5,130 bases of DNA from Methylococcales bacterium (lineage in GTDB: Bacteria > Pseudomonadota > Gammaproteobacteria > Methylococcales > Methylomonadaceae), in the NCBI GenBank assembly GCA_023134955.1, contig JAGLUC010000088.1:1-5130 (forward strand), given 5' to 3'. Positions within the stretch are counted from its first letter, which is position 1. Every line of letters begins with the position of its first letter. The position numbers were made by a program, and so were the translations under genes. This document shows, piece by piece, positions 1 through 5,130 of this stretch. The notes under the pieces were generated by a model. The model was given only the letters and a program-made list of their open reading frames with translations, was not told the origin of the DNA and searched no databases.

Positions 1-63
1 ATACTTTTGGAACGATTAATAGTAAGCAAATAAAAAACTTTAATTTATATAGTGCCCACCCTC

Positions 64-81
64 GGTGTAATTGATAACACC
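64..81 (-). terminator. Weak hairpin after ppa
   Basis: A 5-bp perfect stem (GGTGT at 64-68 with ACACC at 77-81) and an 8-nt loop lie 12 bp beyond the ppa stop. The minus-strand T-run (complement of As at 32-37) is about 26 nt further on, too far for a standard intrinsic terminator. It may only be a stabilising 3' structure or chance. Apart from this, I see no gene I can support in positions 1-93. Confidence 0.2.
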
Positions 82-93
82 CAAGACCCTATG

Positions 94-732
94 TTAATCA
101 CGCAGAGAAACGTGCTCTCTGTTGTCTAAATAGGTTTGGTAGTCTGCCTGTGATCTACGAATGACCTCATAGGCTTCTTCGCGTCCATAGACATCGGTTA
201 TTTCACAGGAAACGGGTTCGCCAGGTAAATTTTTATAGGTTAAAAAATAATGTTTTAAGCGATTGATATACGATTTAGGGCAATCGCTGACATCACTCCA
301 TTGCATATAAAACTCATCACCTTTCATAACCGCTATGATTTTATCATCCGCTTCCCCTTGGTCAATCATACGGAATCCGCCAATAGGGATTGCAGGTAAT
401 ATAATGTTGCCATGACTGACACTGCGTTCACTTAACACACAAATATCCAAAGGATCTTGATCGCCTTTGCTAACAACCACCCCACCAGATTTATCCCGCG
501 CATATTCAGCTACTTTTTCACCACAATAGGTTTTTGGAATAAAACCATAAAGTGTAGGAATGGCATTAGAAAATTTTTGCGGTCTATCTATTTTTAAATA
601 ACCACTGTCTTTATCAATTTCATATTTAACAGTGTCTGATGGCACAATTTCGATAAATGCGGTGACAATTTCAGGTGCTTTTTCACCTGCACTGATTCCA
701 TGCCAAGGGTGTGCTTTGTGCTGTAAATTCAT
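94..732 (-). CDS. ppa: Inorganic pyrophosphatase, family I, long HPWHG-type
   Basis: This gene encodes a soluble cytoplasmic enzyme that hydrolyses pyrophosphate to two phosphates and so pulls biosynthetic reactions forward. The family I active site can be followed residue by residue against the E. coli enzyme: E28, K36, E38, R50 and Y62, the metal-binding signature D91-Q-D93-P-L-D96, then D124, D129 and K131, and Y166-K167 near the C-terminus. All expected catalytic and Mg-binding positions are present, so it should be active. At 212 residues it is longer than the roughly 175-residue E. coli form. The N-terminal HPWHG (8-12), the RPQKFSN segment (50-56) and the PKTYCG insertion (66-71) resemble the longer class known from Chlamydia. 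It lies 39 bp downstream of moaA on the same strand and is probably read from the moaA promoter. A weak GGA sits about 9 nt before the ATG. The function is secure; the operon is inferred. Confidence 0.96.
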   Translation of the reverse strand: MNLQHKAHPWHGISAGEKAPEIVTAFIEIVPSDTVKYEIDKDSGYLKIDRPQKFSNAIPTLYGFIPKTYCGEKVAEYARDKSGGVVVSKGDQDPLDICVLSERSVSHGNIILPAIPIGGFRMIDQGEADDKIIAVMKGDEFYMQWSDVSDCPKSYINRLKHYFLTYKNLPGEPVSCEITDVYGREEAYEVIRRSQADYQTYLDNREHVSLRD

Positions 733-771
733 TGATTAAAATCCATATTAGAAAAGGGCTGACAATAAAAG

Positions 772-1779
772 TTAACCACCTGTTGCACTCATATGCCTTA
801 ATATAATGGGTTGTTCGTTTAGATTAAACTCATGCTTTTCTGGCTTAATCTTCATTGATTCAATAATAACTCGCTTAAGCTTTTCCATATCACCTGGGTT
901 TGCTCTTATTACTCGTTTCAAATCAACTGAATGTTCATTTCCTAAGCAGAGTAATAACCGCCCTTCTGCAGTTAATCTAACGCGATTACAGGTACTGCAA
1001 AAATTAGCACTATGGGGGGAAATAAAACCTACTCTGGTTTCTGTGCCTGTAACATTCCAATAAACCGAAGGCCCTCCGGTTTTATCAAGAGTCGACTTTA
1101 ATTCAAATTGTTTTTCTAAATCAGACTTAATTAAATCGCTGGAATAATAGACTTCTTCTCGCTTATGGCTATCTATAACACCCAAAGGCATTTCTTCTAT
1201 AAAACTAATATCAATAGCATTATCAATGGCAAATTTTACTAAATCAACGACTTCTAAATGATTGCGGTTTTTTAAAATAACTGCATTTAATTTTATTCGC
1301 TCAAAGCCGACTTTTTTTGCCTGTCGAATACCTTTAAGCACTTTATTCAAATCACCTGTTCGGGTAATTTGTTTAAATTTAACCGCATCCAAGGTATCTA
1401 AACTAATATTAATTCGTTTAACACCAGCTTGTTTAAGCGACTCTGCTAATTCTTGCAGTTTGGAACCATTGGTGGTTAATACAAGTTCATCGAGTGAGTC
1501 AATTTTACCTATTTTTTGAAATAACTCTAATACACCTTTACGTACTAAAGGCTCCCCTCCCGTTATACGTATCTTTTTAACGCCCAATTCTGCAAACGCC
1601 TGGCTAATGAAGTGAATTTCTTCCAGAGTTAAAATTTGTGCGCGTGGCAAAAATGTCATTTCTTCCGACATGCAATAAACACAACGAAAATCACAACGAT
1701 CTGTAATGGAAACCCTCAAATAATCAACCGTTCTGCCAAAGCGGTCAATTAATTGGGTTGTTTGGGATGGACTACTCAT
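772..1779 (-). CDS. moaA: GTP 3',8-cyclase MoaA (radical SAM, molybdenum cofactor)
   Basis: MoaA is a cytoplasmic radical SAM enzyme that converts GTP to (8S)-3',8-cyclo-7,8-dihydroguanosine 5'-triphosphate, which MoaC turns into cyclic pyranopterin monophosphate. The N-terminal cluster motif CxxxCxxC is C29, C33 and C36 (CDFRCVYC). The SAM-binding GGEP motif is at residues 74-77 and TTNG at 102-105. The second, substrate-binding cluster is C261, C264 and C278, with the typical RVRLT segment (266-270) between. The protein ends in Gly-Gly (334-335), the conserved MoaA tail needed for activity. The length of 335 residues is normal for the family and no key residue is missing. The start ATG has no clear Shine-Dalgarno sequence, but the N-terminus (LIDRFGR...DYLRVSITDRC) matches the family well, which supports it. 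No other moa, mob or mog genes lie in the window. The gene is divergent from the ABC operon and probably leads a moaA-ppa unit. Confidence 0.97.
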   Translation of the reverse strand: MSSPSQTTQLIDRFGRTVDYLRVSITDRCDFRCVYCMSEEMTFLPRAQILTLEEIHFISQAFAELGVKKIRITGGEPLVRKGVLELFQKIGKIDSLDELVLTTNGSKLQELAESLKQAGVKRINISLDTLDAVKFKQITRTGDLNKVLKGIRQAKKVGFERIKLNAVILKNRNHLEVVDLVKFAIDNAIDISFIEEMPLGVIDSHKREEVYYSSDLIKSDLEKQFELKSTLDKTGGPSVYWNVTGTETRVGFISPHSANFCSTCNRVRLTAEGRLLLCLGNEHSVDLKRVIRANPGDMEKLKRVIIESMKIKPEKHEFNLNEQPIILRHMSATGG

Positions 1780-1810
1780 AAAACCAATTAACAGCTAAAC
1801 TATTTTGATG

Positions 1811-1819
1811 ATTTTAGCA
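1811..1819 (-). promoter_or_regulatory. Candidate extended -10 promoter for moaA-ppa
   Basis: Read on the minus strand, these bases are TGCTAAAAT: an extended -10 (TGn followed by TAAAAT, five of six matches to TATAAT). The resulting start of transcription would be roughly 25 nt before the moaA ATG. No good -35 hexamer lies 16-18 bp upstream, which is common for extended -10 promoters. I see no molybdenum-cofactor riboswitch-sized leader, since the whole divergent spacer is only 118 bp. Confidence 0.35.
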
Positions 1820-1859
1820 TAATTTAACAATCATTCTCGCATCTACTCTCGTGTAACGA

Positions 1860-1865
1860 TAAAAT
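1860..1865 (+). promoter_or_regulatory. Weak candidate -10 box for the ABC importer operon
   Basis: TAAAAT lies 32 bp before the first gene of the operon, five of six matches to the -10 consensus. No convincing -35 is at the right distance (the hexamers 17-18 bp upstream are GC-containing and unlike TTGACA). If real, the promoter would need an activator or be weak. The leader is too short for a TPP riboswitch, so thiamine control by that route is not supported. Confidence 0.2.
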
Positions 1866-1897
1866 GGCAAAATAAATCCAATTACCCTTAACTAAAT

Positions 1898-2863
1898 ATG
1901 AAATTTAATTTTTTCCTTTTAATAGCCATCTTATTTTTTTCACCCTACAGCTCATCTATTGAAAAAACCACTATTCGGCTGGGCGTTCTTGCCTTTGGCA
2001 CGGTTAATTGGGAGTTAACTACCTTAAAAAACCAGCATCTTATTGATGATGCTAATTTTCAATTAGAAATACACCCTGTTGCCAATCCTCAAGCTGGCAA
2101 GATTGCCTTACAATCGGGTGCTGTGGATATAATTGTTGCTGACTGGGTTTGGGTATCCCGGCTTCGTTCTACTGGGTCTGACTTTACCTTTTATCCATAT
2201 TCCACGACTTCAGGTGCTTTGATTGTTGCTGAAAACAGTGCTATTCAATCAATCAAGGATTTATCGGGTAAAAAATTAGGTATTGCTGGTGGAGAGCTAG
2301 ATAAAAACTGGCTGTTATTACAAGCATTAGCCCAACAAAAACAATTAGACCTTAACACTTCAGTTGAAAAAGTCTATGCTGCGCCACCATTATTAAATCA
2401 ACAAATTTTGCATCATCGTGTGGATGCTATTATTAATTACTGGCATTTTGCTGCTAAATTAGAGGCTAAAGGTTATCGCCAACTGATTAATGGTCAAGAA
2501 ATTTTACAAGAATTGGGTATTTCTGAAACAGTGCCTACCTTAGGTTATGTTTTTAATCTTAACTGGGCAAATCAACATAAATCACTGGTTAATGATTTTT
2601 TAAAATCCACCCGGTTAGCTAAAAATAAACTGTGTGAATCTGATGAGGTCTGGCAACAAATCATCCCCTTAACCAAAGTTAAAGATAGCGTCACTCAAAA
2701 CAAATTACGTGAACGTTACTGTGCCGGACGTATAAAGCAATGGGGTAAAAACGAGCAACAGGCAGCGACTAAAATTTACGCTATTTTACGACAATTAAGC
2801 AATAACAAACTCACTGGAAATTCTGAGAATCTACAACCCAATACCTTTTGGACGATTGATTAA
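1898..2863 (+). CDS. ABC importer periplasmic substrate-binding protein, NMT1/SsuA-like
   Basis: This is the solute-capture subunit of the importer completed by the next two genes. The N-terminus is a Sec signal peptide: MKFN, a hydrophobic core at residues 5-14, and likely cleavage near residue 20 after SSS. There is no lipobox cysteine, so the protein is probably free in the periplasm. The mature part has the type II periplasmic binding fold pattern of the NMT1/SsuA/TauA group: a first strand IRLGVLAFGTVNW (26-38), the QSGAVDIIVADW segment (72-83), IKDLSGKKLGIAGGE (119-133) at the domain crossover, and HRVDAIINYWHFAAKLEA (173-190). The 321-residue length is usual. Binding-cleft candidates are aromatic (W38, W83, W85, Y182, W183). 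Two cysteines, C246 and C275, lie in the C-terminal part and could form a disulfide. Substrates of this group include nitrate, sulfonates, taurine and pyrimidine precursors; none can be chosen here. The ATG lacks a good Shine-Dalgarno sequence, but the signal peptide supports it. Confidence 0.88.
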   Translation: MKFNFFLLIAILFFSPYSSSIEKTTIRLGVLAFGTVNWELTTLKNQHLIDDANFQLEIHPVANPQAGKIALQSGAVDIIVADWVWVSRLRSTGSDFTFYPYSTTSGALIVAENSAIQSIKDLSGKKLGIAGGELDKNWLLLQALAQQKQLDLNTSVEKVYAAPPLLNQQILHHRVDAIINYWHFAAKLEAKGYRQLINGQEILQELGISETVPTLGYVFNLNWANQHKSLVNDFLKSTRLAKNKLCESDEVWQQIIPLTKVKDSVTQNKLRERYCAGRIKQWGKNEQQAATKIYAILRQLSNNKLTGNSENLQPNTFWTID

Positions 2864-2868
2864 GCATC

Positions 2869-3630
2869 ATGACATTTATTATGCCGATTGTTCCTAATAA
2901 AATTTTAGCCATATTATCGTTTTCTTTATTAATTGTAATATGGCAAGGTTTGGCGATTTTTATTAACGATAATACCCTGCCCACCCCTGCCTTGGTGATT
3001 CAAGTTTTTTGGCAGGAGATTGAATCTGGTCAATTACCTCACCATTTAGCTATTACTTTACGTCGCTTGCTGATTAGTTTTTCAATTGCTATGTTACTTG
3101 GCTGTGCCATTGGTATTTTATTAGGTAGACACAAAAAACTGGATGCTTTTTTCGATAACTGGCTGGTTATCTTTTTAAATATTCCCGCCTTAGTGACCAT
3201 TATTTTATGTTACGTCTGGTTTGGTTTAATCGAGTCAGCCGCTATTTTGGCTGTTATTATCAACAAACTACCAAATGTTATCGTCACTATTAGAGAAGGT
3301 TCTAAAGCTTTAGACAAAGATTTGCTAGATATGGCTCGTTGTTATAATTTCAGTAAGCAGAAAACATTTACTCACGTTATTTGGCCGCAACTACACCCTT
3401 TTGTAATGGCTGCCACACGTTCTGGATTAGCCCTAATATGGAAAATAATTCTGGTTGTTGAACTGCTGGGACGTAGCGATGGCATGGGTTATCAGCTACA
3501 TTTGTTTTTTCAATTATTTGATGTTGCCAGCATATTAGCCTACACCATCGCCTTTATTGCTGTCATTCAAGCCATAGAACTACTGATTTTAAAGCCACTT
3601 GATAAAAGAGCATTACGGTGGCGACGATGA
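2869..3630 (+). CDS. ABC importer permease, SsuC/TauC-like (BPD-type)
   Basis: This inner-membrane subunit of 253 residues forms the translocation path, probably as a homodimer. Hydrophobic segments are visible at about 11-31, 67-87, 98-119, 122-141, 185-200 and 220-241, six in all as expected for the family. The EAA loop that docks onto the ATPase lies at about 142-176 (REGSKALDKDLLDMARCYNFSK...IWPQLHPF); the usual E-A-A---G is degenerate here, with A156 and N160 near the usual A and G positions. The typical family segments LPTP (37-40), TLRR (63-66) and LNIPALV (103-109) are present. The gene starts 5 bp after the binding-protein stop. Neither the ATG used here nor the in-frame ATG at 2881 (four codons later, MPIVPNK) has a clear ribosome binding site, so the first four residues are uncertain. 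It is the only permease gene in the operon, which agrees with a homodimeric channel. Confidence 0.9.
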   Translation: MTFIMPIVPNKILAILSFSLLIVIWQGLAIFINDNTLPTPALVIQVFWQEIESGQLPHHLAITLRRLLISFSIAMLLGCAIGILLGRHKKLDAFFDNWLVIFLNIPALVTIILCYVWFGLIESAAILAVIINKLPNVIVTIREGSKALDKDLLDMARCYNFSKQKTFTHVIWPQLHPFVMAATRSGLALIWKIILVVELLGRSDGMGYQLHLFFQLFDVASILAYTIAFIAVIQAIELLILKPLDKRALRWRR

Positions 3631-4364
3631 CTGATATTCATATCGACATCAAAAATAAAACCTATATTACGGCAGATGCTTGCCAACATACGGCTATTAA
3701 AGATTTTAAATTATCACTGACCTCAAATGAATTTGTCTGCTTGGTTGGGCCATCAGGTTGCGGTAAAACCACCTTGCTTAATATTATTGCTAATCTAGAC
3801 TCACAATACCAAGGTGAAATTTCATTAGCTCAACAATATACTCAACCTAAAATTGGCTATATCTTTCAAAATCCTCGACTGCTCCCTTGGCGAACAGTGC
3901 GTGAAAATATTGAATTAGCCTTACCTGTAGAGCAATCAAGCGAAATTGTTGACTCATTACTAGATGCCATGCAATTAAGCAATATTCAACATGTTTATCC
4001 TGAACATTTATCATTAGGCATGAGTCGTCGCGTCTCTATTATTAGAGCCTTCGCTATTAACCCTGATGTGTTACTAATGGACGAGCCCTTTGTTTCTTTA
4101 GATGCACCCACAGCACGCCAGGTAAGAGAATTATTAATTAGTCTATGGCAACAACGACCCCATACTATTTTATTTGTCACTCATGATTTACGAGAAGCAA
4201 TTACACTGGCTGACCGTCTGGTGTTTCTGTCACCCTCACCTATGACAGTGATTAGCGAAATCAAGGTCAACATTGCTAGAGAAAATCGAGATGATGAATT
4301 GCTTATTGAAAACTTTCGCCAGCAATTATTAACCGCTCACCCAGAAATTAAAAATTTGCTGTAA
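3627..4364 (+). CDS. ABC importer ATPase, SsuB/TauB-like, with LSLGM signature
   Basis: This is the cytoplasmic ATP-hydrolysing subunit that powers the importer. Numbered from the ATG at 3627 (245 residues), Walker A is GPSGCGKTT (41-49), the Q-loop is FQNPRLLPWRT with Q81, the signature is LSLGMSRR (128-135), Walker B is VLLMDE (148-153) with catalytic E153, the D-loop is SLDAPT (157-162), and the switch histidine is H186 in FVTHD. The signature departs from the usual LSGGM or LSGGQ: Leu replaces the first Gly. Everything else is intact, so activity is likely. I chose the ATG at 3627 because its ATGA overlaps the permease stop codon, the classical arrangement for translational coupling, with a GGTGG stretch 5 nt upstream. 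An in-frame GTG at 3618 would add three residues (M-A-T). No strong terminator follows; the next structure is the inverted-repeat element at 4427. Confidence 0.92.
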   Translation: MTDIHIDIKNKTYITADACQHTAIKDFKLSLTSNEFVCLVGPSGCGKTTLLNIIANLDSQYQGEISLAQQYTQPKIGYIFQNPRLLPWRTVRENIELALPVEQSSEIVDSLLDAMQLSNIQHVYPEHLSLGMSRRVSIIRAFAINPDVLLMDEPFVSLDAPTARQVRELLISLWQQRPHTILFVTHDLREAITLADRLVFLSPSPMTVISEIKVNIARENRDDELLIENFRQQLLTAHPEIKNLL

Positions 4365-4426
4365 TTCACAGTTACAAAATCGCTCTATAAAACAGTTGCA
4401 GATAAAAATCAAATACACGATACTTA

Positions 4427-4582
4427 GGAACGCGCACAAAATAAGTTCAACAACTGACTTGTCTTTTTGTCTGTCTTCTTCGTTGTGACAACAGTTACGT
4501 AGCTGGCTATGCGCCAGTTTCCACGCCTTGAAGACAAACAAAAATCCCTCGCCAGTTGTCGAACTTATTCCGTGCGTGTTCC
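4427..4582. mobile_element. MITE-like inverted-repeat element, 156 bp
   Basis: The terminal 32 bases at 4427-4458 are the reverse complement of 4551-4582 at 27 of 32 positions, and all five differences are transitions. Both ends begin GGAAC when read inward. Complementarity continues inside: 4464-4478 pairs with 4530-4544 at 14 of 15 positions, and a central CTGGC-TATGC-GCCAG hairpin sits at 4503-4517. The whole element could therefore fold into one long cruciform or RNA hairpin. It is bordered by direct repeats: TTA at 4424-4426 and 4583-4585, extendable to CTTAG at 4423-4427 and 4582-4586 if the end base is shared. A TNA or YTAR target duplication is known for IS5-family elements, so a non-autonomous derivative of such an IS is a reasonable inference. 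It encodes no transposase. It may also act as the 3' end structure of the ABC operon transcript. Identity as a multicopy MITE is inferred from one copy. Confidence 0.75.
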
Positions 4583-4595
4583 TTAGCATAATACG

Positions 4596-4641
4596 TCACC
4601 CTTAAACAGGTGATTATTTACATAATGAACAATGTATTCAT
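4596..4641 (+). promoter_or_regulatory. Clustered short dyads upstream of the small secreted protein gene
   Basis: Three short inverted repeats are packed between the inverted-repeat element and the next gene: TCACC-8 nt-GGTGA (4596-4613), TACAT-8 nt-ATGTA (4619-4636) and ATGAA-7 nt-TTCAT (4625-4641). The last two overlap. They lie 26-71 bp before the ATG, where operators or a leader hairpin would be expected. A CATAAT (4621-4626) resembles a -10 box but has no -35 at proper spacing. Short dyads in AT-rich DNA arise easily by chance, so this is a weak call. Confidence 0.2.
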
Positions 4642-4666
4642 CTCACTTTAGCGGAATTTTTAAACA

Positions 4667-4972
4667 ATGAATAAAAAGATAACAGGTCTATTACTCGCAG
4701 GTATTGTTTCAGCACCTTTAACAACATTTGCTAATAGCGATAACAGCAAATATCCAGCAACTAATTTTCAACCCAAAGTGATTTTTGCTGATGAATCGGC
4801 AATAGCAGCAAGCTCATCAAGTTCTTCCAGCTCTGATTATCCTGCAACTGATTTTCAACCAAAAGTACTTTACTCTACCACATCATCTTCAAGCAGTTCA
4901 TCGGCTGAAACATCATCTTTTGACCCTAAATACCCAGCAGCTAATTTTGAGCCTAAAGTTATTTATCCTTAA
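4667..4972 (+). CDS. Small secreted protein with three YPA-NF-PKV repeats on serine linkers
   Basis: I do not recognise this 101-residue protein as a member of any family. Residues 1-22 are a clear Sec signal peptide: NKK, a hydrophobic core (TGLLLAGIVSAPL), and a TTFA cleavage site before NSDNS. The mature part of about 79 residues consists of three copies of a 13-residue motif at 28-40, 57-69 and 88-100, consensus [KD]YPA[TA][ND]F[QE]PKV[IL][FY], with Y, P, A, F, P, K and V invariant. Linkers contain runs of 8 serines (49-56) and 7 serines (73-79). The protein ends one residue after the third repeat. There are no cysteines and no hydrophobic anchor after the signal. A weak GCGGA lies about 11 nt before the ATG. 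The gene stands alone. It could be a periplasmic or extracellular binding or scaffold peptide, or a precursor processed at the linkers; neither can be shown. The signal peptide and in-frame repeats make it a convincing real gene. Confidence 0.85.
   Translation: MNKKITGLLLAGIVSAPLTTFANSDNSKYPATNFQPKVIFADESAIAASSSSSSSSDYPATDFQPKVLYSTTSSSSSSSAETSSFDPKYPAANFEPKVIYP
4748..4966 (+). repeat. Three degenerate 39-bp coding repeats
   Basis: Copies lie at 4748-4786, 4835-4873 and 4928-4966, each encoding one 13-residue YPA...PKV motif. Starts are 87 and 93 bp apart. The copies differ at many third codon positions (for example Pro as CCA or CCT, Val as GTG, GTA and GTT) while the residues are kept. They are therefore old duplications held by selection on the protein, not recent tandem copying. 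Confidence 0.8.
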
Positions 4973-5048
4973 GGCTCTTCTACGGTCTTATGTATAAAAT
5001 ATAAGGTCGATAATCATTTAATTGATTGATATTAAAACTATTTTTTAA

Positions 5049-5081
5049 GTAGGAAGAGCGTCTGTATTATGCTCTTTCTAC
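5049..5081 (+). terminator. Strong hairpin downstream of the small secreted protein gene
   Basis: GTAGGAAGAGC (5049-5059) and GCTCTTTCTAC (5071-5081) form an 11-bp stem, with one G-U wobble when transcribed rightward, around an 11-nt loop. No T-run follows directly; the nearest, six Ts at 5098-5103, begins 16 nt after the stem. It is therefore not a textbook intrinsic terminator, though it may protect or end the transcript. A third related copy at 4973-4983 could compete for the 5' arm. Confidence 0.35.
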
Positions 5082-5088
5082 ATCAGGC

Positions 5089-5130
5089 TCAGGGCAGTTT
5101 TTTCAACCCTTCACCATCCGCATCAATCCT
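5089..5130 (-). CDS. Possible 3' end of a minus-strand gene leaving the window
   Basis: Read on the minus strand from the window edge, this frame gives RIDADGEGLKKLP followed by TGA at 5089-5091. The composition looks like coding sequence and the other two minus frames soon hit stops, but 13 codons is too little to be sure or to suggest a product. If real, the gene is convergent with the small secreted protein gene, and the hairpin at 5049-5081 lies between their 3' ends. Confidence 0.3.
   Translation of the reverse strand, partial: RIDADGEGLKKLP

Noticed and set aside
1..74. Possible plus-strand 3' end of an upstream gene
   Set aside because: Two frames are open from the window edge (stops at 31-33 and 72-74), each giving a plausible short tail, but nothing distinguishes them from chance in 11-23 codons.
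806..1063. Plus-strand open frame of 85 codons inside moaA
   Set aside because: Antisense shadow of a clear moaA reading frame that carries the C-terminal cluster cysteines.
1262..1519. Plus-strand open frame of 85 codons inside moaA
   Set aside because: Antisense shadow of moaA with no domain features of its own.
1780..1897. Riboswitch (molybdenum cofactor or TPP) in the divergent spacer
   Set aside because: With promoters placed inside 118 bp, neither leader is long enough, and no CTGAGA-type TPP core or GC-rich multi-stem fold is visible.
3995..4180. Minus-strand open frame of 61 codons inside the ATPase gene
   Set aside because: Antisense to the signature, Walker B and switch regions of the ATPase; no independent support.
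4329..4589. Minus-strand open frame of 86 codons
   Set aside because: It is composed of the inverted-repeat element plus the antisense 3' end of the ATPase gene. It has no recognisable domain, and the element arms explain the open frame. Similar frames may be annotated wherever the element occurs.
4748..4966. CRISPR array
   Set aside because: Three spaced repeats exist, but they are degenerate at the DNA level, in frame within a signal-peptide protein, and not palindromic.
4667..4972. Methanobactin- or lanthipeptide-type precursor
   Set aside because: The protein has a Sec signal peptide, no cysteines, and no modifying-enzyme genes next to it, so a classical modified-peptide precursor is not supported, although processing at linkers stays possible.

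Overview
The window looks like chromosomal DNA from an AT-rich gram-negative bacterium, most likely a gammaproteobacterium. Ordinary Methylococcales-like or similar environmental lineages would fit, but that placement is a guess from general style; no marker here fixes the taxonomy. Coding density is high, spacers are short, and Shine-Dalgarno sequences are mostly weak.

Layout. Positions 94-1779 hold two minus-strand genes in the order moaA (GTP 3',8-cyclase, first step of molybdenum cofactor synthesis) then ppa (family I inorganic pyrophosphatase), separated by 39 bp and probably co-transcribed. A 118-bp divergent spacer (1780-1897) separates moaA from a plus-strand three-gene operon (1898-4364). 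This operon encodes a complete ABC importer of the nitrate/sulfonate/taurine/thiamine-precursor (NMT1/SsuA-type) class: a secreted substrate-binding protein, a permease, and an ATPase whose start overlaps the permease stop as ATGA. The ATPase has the non-standard signature LSLGM, and the substrate cannot be read from sequence.

The 302-bp stretch at 4365-4666 is occupied mainly by a 156-bp element with long imperfect terminal inverted repeats and a TTA (or CTTAG) direct repeat at its borders. This is a MITE-like non-autonomous insertion able to fold into one long hairpin. Two small dyads follow it, and then a 101-residue secreted protein (4667-4972). That protein carries three copies of a 13-residue motif, [KD]YPA[TA][ND]F[QE]PKV[IL][FY], joined by serine tracts. 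It matches no family I recognise and is the most novel item here.

The last 150 bases contain three mutually complementary copies of an 11-nt sequence, two of which form a strong hairpin, and possibly the 3' end of a minus-strand gene running off the window.

How the genes relate. MoaA and the later MoaC step (MoaC is not in this window) convert GTP to cyclic pyranopterin monophosphate with release of pyrophosphate, which Ppa would hydrolyse; the linkage makes biochemical sense but may be accidental. The ABC operon shares an upstream region with moaA, but nothing directly ties its substrate to molybdenum cofactor.
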